A DNA stretch of 64,000 nt from Campanula takesimana (GCA_026119855.1 JAOWBW010000086.1:1702407-1766406); one strand, 5' to 3'. Shown: positions 9,647 through 20,931, counted from the first letter of the stretch. Numbers and translations are program-made. The notes: generated by a model not told the origin, from the letters alone.

Positions 9647-10097
9647 TCATGCAAGAAAGAAGAATGTTCTGCCCTAGCGCATTATGGTGATCGGCCTTCA
9701 TCTCGAACTTGTCAAGACATCTTTGTACGATTCATTTGCCAATGAATTAATCACCAAAAAGCTTGAACAACTTTCTTAGATTTGGAATCATTTCGCGTTC
9801 CTTGTCGAGTCTAGGGACTTCTATTCTTTCTGCATACTCCCAATTCCTTGCAATCAAATTGGGGCTTTCCTTCTCTTCTCTCTTAATGACTTACTTGCCT
9901 TCGCGAGTCATTCAATTCAATAAAAAATACATGTCAATACTAGGGACACTTCCCTAGTCAAGTCAATGTCACTCATCATTAGTGACAAAAGGTCTTCACC
10001 GCAAAATCACATGTCTTATCTCCTCAGCTAGAGTCAATGCACACTTCCTCATCAATTGAGTCAAAAAAAAATGATGAAGACGCAAAAGAGATGCCCG

Positions 10098-10127
10098 CTA
10101 GATTGAAAACCCGAAAGGGCGGTCTAG
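10098..10127 (+). other. GNRA-hairpin family, copy 2 (T1)
   Basis: Outer stem CTAGATTG/CGGTCTAG (8 pairs including two G-U), a one-sided AAAA bulge, then CCC-GAAA-GGG with a GNRA tetraloop. It is followed by GCAAAA. Its flanks match T3 38922-38951 on the minus strand. Confidence 0.75.
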
Positions 10128-12240
10128 GCAAAAAACAGGGTGCGTCATAAAAAAAAAATGAGAGAGTGAGGGAGAGAAGGGAAAGAGAAATGGAGATCCC
10201 CGGCCTCTAAAGAAGACAAGTTCTACATTGAATCTCCTCAGCAAGTCAATTCCCCACCGAGTCAACTTTAGGATTGCAAAAGGCTCGACAAGATATAGCA
10301 CACATCAAAGGTTGTCTTGGGTTATCGGCATCATTCTCCAGCAGTGTGCATTTTTGGGTTCATAAAAAGAAGGCCCGTGGTAACCAAGATCCATCCGAGA
10401 AAAAGCCCATCATAAAAGGGAACGAGGTTGCACAAATAATCCCTAGCTAGTCAATGGCTTGGGTAGCAAATAGCAACAACATGTGTCTCAGTTTTCAAGG
10501 CTTCTTCAAGTATGTGCTTCTAAAGTACGCCGAAAGGCTCCCGAGAAATGGAGTAGCTCTTGCCATATCCTCTCATATTTTGTTCCCTCGCACGAGGATG
10601 AGTCACTCTTGCTTTGCTCAACAAATAGTGACGCCCTAGGGGCTATGTGACTCAAGGACAAGGACTTCTTTTGCTTCACTTGACAATCAATACACCCTAG
10701 AGGCTATGTTCGAGAAAGATGTGTGAGACTATCCTCAAAGTCTCCCAAAAGGGATGTCAAAAAGCCCTCTTGTCGCGTGTGCCCGTGCTCGTTCCCCCAA
10801 TCAAGGATGGACCTTTCTCGCAATCAATGATGGCACTCTAAGGGCTACGGTCAAGTCTTAAAGGTTCTCTCGGCAAAGAGCAATTAACTCCCCAGCAGTA
10901 TCCCCAGCCGAGTCATGTGCAACATTGGAAGCTTCCTCAATTCGGCACCGAAGGTCTCAAGGGGCTTCGCAATCTACAATCTTTTGGGCTACGGCATTAC
11001 AGTAATTCAAGCAAAGGGCAGTATTAGGGCTTCGCGGCCGACAGTCTTTTGGGCAACAAAACTCGAGCAACGCAATTTGGGAGTAGTCTCCATGAAAGGG
11101 ATCAAGCTTCAAAGGGTCTCTCAACACTTCAAGTCAAAGGCCTCTTGGTTTTAAATGAAGACTCCGATGTTATGAATGAAGTTGATGATTTTTGTTAGAA
11201 CTCACAGCGAGATTTTGAAGGAAGTCTTAGAGAAAAGGAAAAAGATTCAATATGCTAAACTCTAATCAAAACAGGGTTATAGCGGGAAATGCCACGGCCA
11301 ATCCCAATGTTTCTGCAATTCAGCACCCACTTCTCCAAAATCAAAAGCATAAGGTGTAGCTCAGATAAAGTTGGGCCACAGCACTAGTTGCATCCGAAGA
11401 TCCGTCATTAGTTCAACTCAAGAAGAGTCAAGCAAGCATACTCATTTGAGACTTTATCACGCCAAGACCTTATCCTCTGCGACCTCGACGGCACCGCAAG
11501 ACATTACTGCATCCTTTGACATAAGCCCTCAGCCATTTGGGTATCGACCACAATGAGGACATTCATCTCCCCAGTAAGAGCAAGAAGGAGATCTCTATCA
11601 GAATTCTACCAAACGGTACATCCGCTCTCAATGCCGAGCCAATCACGAGATAATTTGGGGCTTTACAATGAAAGGTCTTCACATCCCGCCATCTACAAGC
11701 CCACGACACTTGGGGCTTTGGAATCTCTCGAAGCTTGGCATCAACGATCTCCTCTTGAGGCTTGCTCACTACAACAACAGAGGGCGATTTACTCGAATGG
11801 GCCAAGAGTTGATTTATCTTGGAGCTATGCAAGTCCCTCAAAATTTGGCATCAAAGGCATTCTAGGGGCTTTATAATCAGCAACCCCTCATCTCGGCATC
11901 AAAAGCCTTTTGAAGCCCCTTAATCGACAAATCTCTTGGGGCTAGACATCAATCTTCGTTGGGCACACCCGGCGACAACAGAATTCAAGCGAGGCAATCC
12001 GGACTTCGACTGAACATGACTTGATCTTGGGTTGGCTTCACAAGCACACAATGGTTAAAATGGTTCACCCACGAACTAAAAAATCATTTTCTCGCATGTG
12101 TACATATTCTTTTCCTTCTAAAAAAAAAAAAAATAAAAAAAATGAAAAGATTTTCTCTTTTTCTTTTTCTTTTTATTTTTCTTTACTTGCGTATAAGTAT
12201 GTGCTCCATAGCTTCTTCCCCAGCGTTCTCCATCATCCTT

Positions 12241-12297
12241 GAACTACGCTGGTCTGATTCTCTTAAAGGGATACGTAGGCAGCCTTTTGGCACGACC
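12241..12297 (+). other. CTACG structured-RNA motif, copy 2 (type B, T1)
   Basis: CTACG pairs with CGTAG (12274-12278), and a second hairpin GCC-TTTT-GGC follows. Here the left element is GGTC (12251-12254) and the right is GACC (12294-12297), the reverse of the usual order. That is what a compensatory change would look like. Confidence 0.6.
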
Positions 12298-12780
12298 AAC
12301 CCATCATCCAGAATCATCCAAAATGCCATCTCACCAACCCAACATCAAGAGCATTCTCTCATCAATGGACATTCTCCATCAAAGCATCCTCCGCGAACAT
12401 CAGGAATCCATCTCCACTTAAGCGGCAATGGTAAGTGAAGTATGAATACATCCGTCTCGACGCTTTCCTCAAAATCACACCGCACACAAGATCACTCTTT
12501 ACATTCTTACTTCTCTCTCATTACAAAGGTGCTTTCAAGATCATCACATCACACACGGGCACAATTTCTCTCAATCATCATATTTCATGCATGTCCCTGC
12601 ACAAGCACAAATACCTGCAAAGCACATAACAGGTACCACCGCAAAGCCAAACAGCATCCGCTACTCAAGGCACTTCATCCCTAACAGAAAGTGATTCACA
12701 GTCAACTATGCCTGCATCCCCATAAAATCAAGCAACCACATGTCATCAGCAACCAAGCATTCCCCAGCAGATTTCAATCA
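12298..12780 (+). other. T1 spacer, no gene
   Basis: Low-complexity, C/A-rich sequence with no supported coding region, between the type B motif and the tandem array. Confidence 0.5.
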
Positions 12781-13412
12781 TCAACTCGCTCACAAACGGG
12801 AGCGTGTATCAAATCGCTCGCAAACGGGGGCATTTTCTACCAACTTACTCGCAAACGGGGGTATGTTATCTTTGACAGCTCGTAAACGGGGAGTTCGTCA
12901 TCAACCGCTCGCAAACGGGGAGCGTTTTCTATCAACTTGCTCGCAACGGGGGCATGTTATCTCACACAGCTCGCAAACGGGAGCGTGTATCAAACGCTCG
13001 CAAACGGCGCTCGCAAACGGATGAGCGTTTTCTATCAACTTGCTCGCAAACGGGAGCATGTTATCTCAGAGAACTCGCAAACGGGAGTTCGTCGTCAGCC
13101 GCTCGCAAACGGGAGCGTGTATCAAACCGCCCGTAAACGGGAGCGTTTTCTACCAACTTGCTCGCAAACGGGAGCATGTTATCTCAGACAGCTCGCAAAC
13201 GGGAGTTCGTCATCAGCCGTTCGCAAACGGGAGCGTGTATCAAACAACTCGCAAACGGGAGCGTTTTCTACCAACTTGCTCGCAAACGGGAGCATGTTAT
13301 CTCAGACAGCTCGCAAACGGGAGTTTGTCATCAGCCGCTCGCAAACGAGAGCGTGCATCAAACCACTCGCAAACGGGAGTGTGTTATTAAGTCGCTCACA
13401 CAGGGAGCGCAC
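12781..13412 (+). repeat. Higher-order tandem array of CTCGCAAACGGGAG monomers
   Basis: About 20 monomers share the core CTCGCAAACGGGAG. Four monomer types alternate, with tails gcgtgtatcaaac, gcgttttctaccaacttg, catgttatctcagacag and ttcgtcatcagccg. They form a higher-order unit of about 118 bp that repeats with constant period between 13051 and 13300. In many monomers CGCTC pairs with GAGCG around an 8-base loop, so the array is a string of small hairpins. It lies just upstream of the T1 3' LTR. Confidence 0.9.
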
Positions 13413-13543
13413 CTCTATCCTTTGTAATTTCAAATTCCTGCTTTATCGAGTCTTTGTTTTCTTTTGTCGAGTCTTTGTTTTCTCTTGTCGATGTCCTCAG
13501 CGGTTGTCTTTCTTTCGTCGACGCATTTTGCTTCGCAATCCAC

Positions 13544-13558
13544 GTCGCCGAGGGGCTC
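13544..13558 (+). promoter_or_regulatory. Polypurine tract of T1
   Basis: GTCGCCGAGGGGCTC directly precedes the LTR start TGTAGAACC. The same GTCGCCGAGGGGCT precedes the T2 LTR. This is the plus-strand primer site. Confidence 0.8.
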
Positions 13559-14786
13559 TGTAGAACCCCGCCTTGGACCTCTCACCCCGATTGCATACAA
13601 AGTATTTTTATTTAACTTATTTTTGTTGATTTCTGTTACTTCGGTTAAGTTCCTAACTGATTCCGTTAGTTTTGGACTAAACTGCATAACAGAGTTAACT
13701 TTTAGGGTCATTCTGTCATTCTGTCCTACTCTGCCGCGGGCGCTTCCGGAACTGTTAACGAGATGCACGCGCGTCTCGCCCCTAAAGCGGGACCCGCGCG
13801 CCTCCCATTATGGCAGTAACGGATTGCACCTTATTTCCCTCCTTTTTCTTATTTACAAACATCTTTTCTTGATCAAAAACCATCTTTTTACATCCACATT
13901 CATCCCCCCTTTTCTCATTAACTCCCAATCCCAAATTCTAAGCCTTTTCCCAAAAACTAATATTTCTTTCATTTATTATTTGATTTCTTTTATTTTTCTT
14001 TTATTCATTTATCTTATTTGTGATTGGCCCATTCCATTTCACATGGATGACCAATTTCCCTCCATCATTTCCCTCTCTTTTTTACCTACAAAAACCATCA
14101 TCTTCTACCTTGGAAAGGGACCTCATTTTTTTAGACTTGGAACTTTCTCTCTACACAAATTCTATATCATTTTCCCTACACAAATTCTCCTAACAAGAGT
14201 TTTACACAACAAAACTCTACACAAATCTCTACACAACAACATCATTTTCAAGTCCAAGTTTGAAGTCTTCTTTCTAAAGGTACAAGTCTTCTTCTTTTAT
14301 TCTATTCATGTTCTAGTCAATGTATGCAATCCCCATCAATGGGACATGACCTAACGATCACTTTATTCCATTAAAGTTGGTTAAAGGTTATCTCCCTACA
14401 TTTCAACTCTAATTTAATTTACTCTTCTTCCATTAATGTAATCTTTAGCATTAAATCAACAAAAACAATTCTCTTTTATTTCCCCTTTCTTTCTATTACA
14501 ATTGTTAGCACATTTCTATTTAATTAATTGAAGGACATGTAAATATTAGAACACCAATAGTAGCAAGACCCGCGTAAGCGGGGCGGAGTGGGTGTTTAAG
14601 TACTTCCCACTCCGTCACCTAACCCCCGAACCCTTCTCTCCCGAATCTCTGGTTTTGTACATAAATTAGGCTATTTCTAGGTTTTTCTTATGTTCCTCAA
14701 AACATAGGTGGCGACTCTAAAACAAGTTAGACATCCTAGGATAATTCACCGCTCTAGCCAAGTTGTGGTTTCCCGGGGTATCTACA
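13559..14786 (+). repeat. 3' LTR of T1
   Basis: 1228 bp from TGTAGAACCCCGCC to GGGGTATCTACA. The last 8 bases equal the LTR remnant left of the PBS at 7174-7181. It contains GCGCGCG boxes near 13770-13800 and a PBS-like 10-mer GTGGCGACTC at 14708-14717, 70 bases before its end. Confidence 0.85.
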
Positions 14787-14839
14787 CCGACACACGGGAG
14801 TTTCGAGTCACAGAATGGAGCCCCCATTCTTTTCCGACA

Positions 14840-15074
14840 TTGCACAAGCTCGGACCTACCTTTGGGCCTCTTGTTTAAAGCACTGAAGAAAATCGGTAAA
14901 CTACAGCCGATACAAGAATCTGGTCCTACTCTGACACTGTAGATTTCTGAACCAATTAGAAGGTGTTCCTATCACCAGAATGAAGGTCATAGTACTGATG
15001 ACTGCCAAGAGTTGAAAGAAAAGATCCGACTACTCATTGAGACAGGGCGCTTAACCAAACAAATTGAAGATTAG
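14840..15074 (+). pseudogene. gag: T2 gag C-terminal fragment
   Basis: Read in frame to a TAG at 15072-15074. It contains FKALKKIGKLQPIQ, an internal TAG, then the CHHC knuckle CSYHQNEGHSTDDC (C-x2-H-x4-H-x4-C) and a charged helix QELKEKIRLLIETGRL. This combination is typical of Tat-lineage gag proteins. The N-terminal and capsid parts are absent. Confidence 0.7.
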
Positions 15075-15307
15075 GGATATACGGATGACAATGGCCTCCT
15101 CCCAGTCAAGGTTTACAATCTCCAACGCTACTACAACTGACCACCATAGCCCTGCTCCACAAACGGTCCTCCCCCATAAGCGGTACTCTCCATAAAGCGG
15201 TACTCTCCATCAACGGTCTTCTACAACGGCCGTCCCCATTGAAAAAAAAAAATCTATTATTCTCTTTACTTCCCCTCTTCTATCTTCCCTTTCTACAATC
15301 AGAAAAT

Positions 15308-15378
15308 GAACTACGGTGACCTGAGCCCTTAGCCCTACTTGTAAAAGGGGAACGTAGGCAGCCTTCAAAGGTGCGGTC
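15308..15378 (+). other. CTACG structured-RNA motif, copy 3 (type A, T2)
   Basis: CTACG pairs with CGTAG (15353-15357). Inner stem CCCTT/AAGGG. Second hairpin CCTT/AAGG (15362-15365, 15368-15371). GACC and GGTC (15375-15378) are complementary. It lies 230 bases after the T2 gag fragment. Confidence 0.65.
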
Positions 15379-15653
15379 TCAAAAATAAATAAAAATCCAA
15401 ATCTGGTTTGAGCAAATGCAATAAAGCAAACAATCTGTTTATAACTAAAGCAAAATCTCTATTTCCACAAGTCACTACATGTTAACATTTATTTGATGAG
15501 TCTAAGCTCAAAAGAACCTGCGACTACATAACCTGCTATGAAATTTAAATAAATTATAAAATAAACTAAAACCTAAACTATGTGTCTGCAATGGCTGTGG
15601 TTGGATACACGGAGTCAATCCTCCTCTTCTTTCTTCAGCTTCTTGTCTCTTCG

Positions 15654-17102
15654 TCAGCATCTAGCTTGTCTAGTAGGATCCTCAAAGAAAGCCTTCGTAA
15701 ACTGAGTCACCCCCCTAGGGCCTTCTCTCTTACTTTTCCCCCTTGCTGCTTCATTAAGTGGTGCAAGTCGAGCCAACTGGTCCTCCTCTTCGCGTTCTAG
15801 AGTCTCCTCCCTCCTCAAACGTCTACTCGAGACATAAGGGATTACCACCCTACTCCTTAGTCGTTTGAGAGTCTGTCTCATATCCCCCAAAGTCATCTGG
15901 TACCAGTCCGAGTATTCTTGAGACAGAAGTATGTCTACAGAAAATGCTGGGCATGAGAGCATAAGACCAACACCGCTCCAAAAGCACTGCAACCCCGGTG
16001 TTCATAAGAAGTATCCTGGCATTAACCTTGCTGTAAGTCTCATCCCATGAAGAAGGTATAATCTGAGGCATCTCGTACTGACGGCACACCCGCACTTCAT
16101 AATAATAAGTGGTCTCATCAAAGGCAGGAACTCGAATCATGCAAAGCCCACCTTGAGCCCATCGTGCTCTGATAATTCCCCAATGAGGTACTATCCACTT
16201 GATCTGAGCTGTTCCCATATGCGCCAGATATGTCACCCATGCAGGCCAAGTCATCCCTGCAAATGGCCTCCTTATTCGCCTACTCTGGTAACCACAAGGT
16301 TAGTAACCTCTCCTGCAACCAATGAGGTGACACTGGACCAACAGGATACTCCAACACTCGTAACCTCTCCTGCAACCACAAGGTTAGTAATCGGGCACTC
16401 CCTCTGGTCATCTTGCGAGATCCCGAGGCTAACTCCCCAATTCCGTACAAAGTCTCCCCAAGAAAACAAGGGATAATACTGCGATTGGCCTGAGCCTGGT
16501 CCACCATGTCAAGACAACCCATCGTAGCCACTCCTACATAAGTGGAAATAGTACCGAAGCAAACAGAAAAGGTGCTAGACAATCCAAAGCCATGTTAGAT
16601 TCCACTGTACTATTAATGAACCTGATGGGAATCCCACAGAGATCAACATCTTTGTCCAACAACAAGTCTCTAGCTTCTTCGATAGAAATCCTCAGCAGTT
16701 GGGAAACTCGAATTTCTGGAGGAACTTGATACTGCGGCATGGCTACCCTGTCCGTTACTCTTGCACCACAAAGAGCCACAAAGTCTTCATACATTGGGGT
16801 GATTTCATTATAAGTGAAGTTGAAGACACGATTCTCAGTGTCCCAGAACTTGGCAGCAGCACGAACCAGGTTCTCGTCAGACTTAACTCTAACCAATGAC
16901 CAAAGTCACTTGATCCCAAATCTCTTATCAAAGGACGCGCGAGTAGCCTTGGAAAGATTCTAACCCAGATCTTCCAGCTCTTCACAAAGTAGCGCTGCTT
17001 CTCTGCAGAAATCATGGGATGTCTCTCCATCAGAAAAGCGTAGAGAAATCGAAATCTAGAGCAAAAGAAGAGAAAACTGCTGTCTGTCTTGTCTGTCTGC
17101 AC
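15654..17102 (-). pseudogene. Antisense plant-mobile-domain-like ORF, C-terminal part
   Basis: Several overlapping minus-strand segments give one decayed protein. It starts with a segment containing KFWDTENRVFNFTYNEITP and EDFVALCG, which matches the start of plant mobile domain (PMD) units. Then come a DLLLDKDVDLCGIPIRFI segment and a part containing WVTYLAHMGTAQIKWIVP and VCRQYEMPQIIP, typical of the end of such units. At least three frame changes and stops break it. It lies antisense inside T2. PMD proteins are plant proteins repeatedly captured by transposons, and extra antisense ORFs are known in plant Ty3/gypsy elements. Whether it helps the element is unknown. Confidence 0.55.
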
Positions 17103-17503
17103 AGTCTGCTATTAAACATATTTTGGAGTTCAAGTCCTGATCATACAAGGAAAAATCTGACAAAAAACATGTCAGGTCAGGGATTAGCCGCGCAGGCAGT
17201 CGTCCCAAATAACTGGCCAGGCGGCCTCATCCAATGCTGACAGACTGTTGGCTTGTTCTTATCCAACACCGGAATGGACCCATCTCAGACGTGTTGAAGG
17301 TCACAAGTCACAAAAGAGGTCTGATAAAGAGGGTGGAACTACCCGACAGTGTGTATAATCTCCATTTTACCCCTAAGGCCCATGCATTGTACTAGATATA
17401 AAGACATGTAAATAAAATACTAATTAAAATATCAATACATACAAAAGCAAATAAAATAATGTACATAGAATTGTCTGTTTGTTTCTCTGTCTCTCTCTAA
17501 CAA

Positions 17504-17912
17504 ATGCAGGAATTAATAAGGACTACATCTAGTCTGAGCTCTCCTCGATCTCCACCTCCTCCCCCTCATCATCACTATCATCATCTCCATGGCCCCGCTG
17601 CTGTACATAGTGGGATCCACTGGCTCATACGGCAAGTTCATGTCAGTGAACTGCAACCCAGTAATAGCGGCAAAGTCGGTCGGAGTAATGGTAACCTCTC
17701 CCCAACTAAAATGGAACGTGTGGGTGGTATCCGATCAATACTCTCTCATGGAATCCACCAGACCCATCATCTTCTGGGTCCCCCCGATAGGCTGCACAGT
17801 GTCAAAAAATGGATGAAAACCTAGAGCACGGATCCTCTCTCTCTCTGACCACGCCACCTGGCGGTAGCATGCTCTATATCTCTGCCATAGCCTTTGTGGA
17901 CCCACGAGATTT
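17504..17912 (-). pseudogene. Antisense plant-mobile-domain-like ORF, N-terminal part
   Basis: The minus strand reads WQRYRACYRQVAWSERERI, then a LVDSMREYWSDTTHTFHF segment and a GEVTITPTDFAAITGL segment. This is the hallmark start of a plant mobile domain (a helix, a W..THTF.F strand, E.T.TP.D...I.GL). An acidic/arginine-rich stretch follows to a stop. It lies upstream, in the minus sense, of 15654-17102 and is probably part of the same antisense gene, separated by an intron or decayed sequence. Confidence 0.6.
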
Positions 17913-18080
17913 CATCCTTTACAGGTAAACACAGCAAAGGTACATCACCCAACTGGCAATTAGCAATTACATGCTATATTTAAAGTGTACATGCATGCTT
18001 TATTTGTCTACTTGCGCATATATTTGCCGTCCCCAAAGTAAACAACAATCTCAGAAATTAAATAATCTATCAATGATTAA

Positions 18081-18470
18081 TTAATTTAACGCAATCTTAA
18101 AATAATACAGCAAGTATAAATAAAAGACATAAAATACCCAAATGCGATAAAAAAGGGAGATTTCTACCTCCTTCGTCTCCATCAAGCTCCCGCCAGACCA
18201 ATGCTTGTTGGTTCCCACGTAAAGCTCGAAGTGTTGACCCCTAGTGAAATGCCATTCATCAGGACGATAATTCCTCGCGGGCATCCTCCCCCGCTGCTGC
18301 ATTTTCCCCTCATGGTGAGGTGGCTCCGCACCTCCACCTTGTTCAAAATGTTGCCCCGCACCTTCACCCTGCTCATAAGGTTGCTCCGCGCCAAAAAGAT
18401 ATTGAAAATCCATCTCAACTATATCAAAAAATCTCTCAAAATCTCTCTTTTTCTCTCTATAACTCCACAA
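18081..18470 (-). CDS. Antisense ORF in T2, putative first exon
   Basis: A minus-strand open frame of 129 codons. The start is acidic and aromatic (MDFQYLF), followed by Gly/Gln/Glu-rich repeats of the EQGEGAGQHFEQGGGA kind. After GGSLMETKE comes GTAGAA, a possible splice donor, and the frame then runs into hydrophobic nonsense. Its position suits the N-terminal exon of the antisense PMD-like gene. There is no similarity to a known domain and no proof of splicing. Confidence 0.35.
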   Translation of the reverse strand: MWSYREKKRDFERFFDIVEMDFQYLFGAEQPYEQGEGAGQHFEQGGGAEPPHHEGKMQQRGRMPARNYRPDEWHFTRGQHFELYVGTNKHWSGGSLMETKEVEISLFYRIWVFYVFYLYLLYYFKIALN

Positions 18471-18910
18471 TTTGAAGAAAAGAATGAGAAGAAAGCAACA
18501 GCTGGCGGCTGTTTGTAGGGTCTGTCCAACGAAAGGACTAGCGCGCGGCCAGTGTGTCCGAGTGACGTGGCACGATCTCGGCCCCCCATCTCACCCACCC
18601 ACAAGCGATCCTCGTATGCGAAATCCAGCCAATCAGATGGACTGGCCACGCGGTCACTTATCCCCTCAGGCGCTAAAATTTACATTTTAGCCCCTCCAGC
18701 TTATTTTAATCCAAAATTAGCACCCTTAGCCATATTTAACCAGAATTTGGCCAAATTTTCAAATTGGGTCCGGAAGACCTCAAGAAATTACCAAATCAAT
18801 CTATAATTGGAGGTTGTGAACGTTCATAAACCCTAAATTATAATTGAAGGTGGGGAACGTCCATAAACCCTAAGGCAGATTAAGGAAACCGTCGTAAATC
18901 CTTTATTAAT

Positions 18911-19130
18911 AACCGAATTCTGCGATCCTGAGGACTATACCTCTATAGGCACCATAGTTTATCGAAAAAGTTACTTGATTCACACGCGACGTAAGATGGC
19001 TTCTTTAAACCGTGTGTCTCATGTTTTTGGCGTAACCCGTGCGAGCTCGAGACAATTGGCGTTACCGTTTACGGAATCTGCGATCCTGAGGACTATGCCT
19101 CTCTAGGTACCGTAGTTTGTCGAGAAATTA
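18911..19130 (+). repeat. Two-copy direct repeat in T2
   Basis: A block beginning GAATTCTGCGATCCTGAGGA (18915) recurs at 19074 with a period of about 158 bp. Both copies contain gactat.cctct..aggta/caccgtagtttgtcga-like sequence. Confidence 0.75.
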
Positions 19131-19235
19131 TTCGATTACGCACGCTATATAGGAAGTTAGAATCCATCCCTATGTCTGTTCTTGATTCTTAAAACTTCTT
19201 GTCGTACCGTGCATATGGCCTCACCTCTTTTCCCC

Positions 19236-19480
19236 AATAGAGTCCATTCAACGATTTTATTACTTACAAATGTTCAGTCTTCCATACAGGGTAGTGCCCG
19301 TAGGATCGTTATCCCCAGCCAGAGTCTGATGTCTTATTTCTTCAACAAATTTTCGGTCTTCATACAGGATAGTGCCCGTAGGATTGTTATCCCCAGCCGG
19401 AGTCTGATGTCTCGTTTCTTTTTCCTTTTTTCCCCAGTAAGGTCCACGCAACGACTTTATTGCTTTACGAATGATTGTCT
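19236..19480 (+). repeat. Degenerate tandem repeat in T2, about 85 bp
   Basis: The phrases tacagggtagtgcccgtagg and ttatccccagcc recur at about 85-base spacing, and flanking copies are more diverged. Non-coding. Confidence 0.65.
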
Positions 19481-19525
19481 ATCCCTAGCAAAAGACAATG
19501 TCTAGTTCTTTCTCCCCCAGTTCTC

Positions 19526-19590
19526 GAACTACGATTAGCTTGATTCCCTTTGGATACGTAGGTAGCCTGACATAGGTTCAGCCTCTTGAC
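19526..19590 (+). other. CTACG structured-RNA motif, copy 4 (type B, T2)
   Basis: CTACG pairs with CGTAG. A short inner stem TCC/GGA and a second hairpin CCT/AGG are present. The GACC/GGTC pair is not clear here. It ends about 118 bases before the 3' LTR, matching the position of the type B copy in T3. Confidence 0.5.
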
Positions 19591-19691
19591 CAACCTGGTC
19601 ACCTTCTTATCTCTTCTCTCCCTCGATTTGGAACTCATGTTTCAGATTGGTTCCTTTTTTAATCGATGACCCTCCATGCCTTGCAAGAAGC

Positions 19692-19707
19692 GTCGCCGAG
19701 GGGCTAT
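19692..19707 (+). promoter_or_regulatory. Polypurine tract of T2
   Basis: GTCGCCGAGGGGCTAT directly precedes the LTR start TGTGAGTACCCGACC. Confidence 0.75.
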
Positions 19708-20931
19708 TGTGAGTACCCGACCTGAAAATGAGTTGTTAGGCATTCCAAAACTCACAGGGACCTCACAGGTATTTACAAGCTACGTAGGACTTATCTGGAA
19801 CTTCCCGAAAAGCCCAGATAAGAATATATTTTTGACTGATCGGATTAGGGATCGAAGATAGATGTTATCTAGGAGTTCTCCATAGTCCACTTTTATCAGA
19901 TCCTTGGGAACCGAGCCAATCTCTTAGATAGGCCGGGCTGCCACTTTGTCCGGACGGGCGACCAGTCCTTCCGGGTCAAGTTTTCCTATAAATAGGTGAC
20001 CTCAGTTCATAATAAAGGACACAATTCTCTCTCCCCGAGTTCTAGAGTCTAAACTGACGGCATAACTCTCTCTCCAAGCCCTTCTAGCAATCTCGAAGGT
20101 CCGGCGAATCTGCGAAAAAGATTCGGCTTCGTTATTGTCAAGATTGGTAAGGATTCTACATGTTTTCTTAGTTTAGATCTGATTTATGCTAGTTTCATTA
20201 TGTTTATGCACCCATATTCGTATGATTCATAACGTGTTCTTCATGTTCTTACTAGAATTCATAATGTGCTCTATGACTAGGGTAGCGATCTTCATGCTTA
20301 TGTGTTATCTCATATATATTCATGATGTTCTTATTATTATGCTAGATCTACGACTTATCATGCGTAAAATGATAGATCTAATGTTTTAATCCCTATTCAT
20401 ATGCATAGCCGATGATGATCAACAAGATCTAGGAACTACTTCTAAACCCTTAACTTTAGGTAAATATTCCCATGATAATTAGCTCTCCTGAGATGAATAA
20501 TCATTATTCTAGGATGTGATCATCTTGTATGTTTCTTTCTCCTCCCCATTCATTATGCATGATCCCCATTCTTCTCTATATTCCGATTATGTGCGAACTA
20601 CATCGACCTGAGCTTCTCATACGAGAGGAACGTAGGCAATCTTCGGATCCGGTCTCAATCACTAACATACTACTAACACATTTATCATGATAGAAAGTCC
20701 GATCTATCGGGCAATAGGAGTGATTACTTAATATTATTCTCTTAACGTAACTTTACCCCCGAACCCTCTCTGTTAGCTTTTCTCAATGTTTTAGCTCGAT
20801 AAAAACAACGTGGTGACTCTTAATAAGTTAAATGTCAATTTGAATATCCTAATCCCATAGATAAGATAAAATAAGATAAATAACGAAAAGATTTCCCGTA
20901 CGTCGCCCGCATTCGGAAAGGGGTGTTCACA
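19708..20931 (+). repeat. 3' LTR of T2
   Basis: 1224 bp from TGTGAGTACCCGACC to GGGGTGTTCACA. It contains a type A folded-RNA motif (20595) and a PBS-like GTGGTGACTC (20810-20819). No partner LTR is in the window. Confidence 0.7.
20595..20654 (+). other. CTACG structured-RNA motif, copy 5 (type A, inside T2 LTR)
   Basis: CTACA pairs with CGTAG (4 of 5). Inner stem CTTCTC/GAGAGG is 6 pairs. Second hairpin ATC-TTCG-GAT has a UUCG tetraloop. GACC (20605-20608) is complementary to GGTC (20651-20654). This is the only copy inside an LTR. Confidence 0.65.

Larger units (their letters stand above)
9022..12240 (+). other. T1 internal non-coding region
   Basis: 3.2 kb with no supported coding region. 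It has two long A-runs (near 9390 and 9465), recurring ggggcta/cttggggct phrases suggesting an old decayed tandem array, one folded-RNA motif and two hairpin motifs listed separately. It corresponds in position to the T3 segment 36388-41250. Confidence 0.6.
7174..14786 (+). mobile_element. T1: gag-only Tat-lineage Ty3/gypsy element (5' LTR in gap)
   Basis: In order: last 8 bases of the 5' LTR, primer-binding site, GC-rich leader, a short gag-like gene (8410-9021), about 4.5 kb without coding capacity, a higher-order tandem array, polypurine tract, and 3' LTR (13559-14786). No protease, reverse transcriptase or integrase is present, so it is non-autonomous and would need proteins of a relative. 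The PBS is identical to that of T3. The leader-side hairpin at 10098 closely matches T3 38922-38951 on the other strand, so T1 and T3 are related families. The left TSD cannot be checked because of the gap. Confidence 0.8.
14787..20931 (+). mobile_element. T2: 5'-truncated Tat-lineage element with antisense ORF
   Basis: The 3' part of a second Tat element on the plus strand. It has a gag C-terminal fragment, a long segment with an antisense plant-mobile-domain-like gene, two tandem duplications, a polypurine tract and a 3' LTR (19708-20931). Its 5' part is missing. T1 probably inserted into it, with the left half lost or in the assembly gap. No protease, reverse transcriptase or integrase is recognised. 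Confidence 0.7.

Noticed and set aside
12781..13412. Long Ser/Arg/Gly-rich open frames through the T1 array
   Set aside because: They arise because the monomers lack stops. All three frames stay open in places and none resembles a protein family.
13464..14354. 296-codon plus-strand open frame
   Set aside because: It runs across the polypurine tract and into the 3' LTR of T1, is Leu/Phe/Ser-rich without domains, and crosses an LTR boundary.
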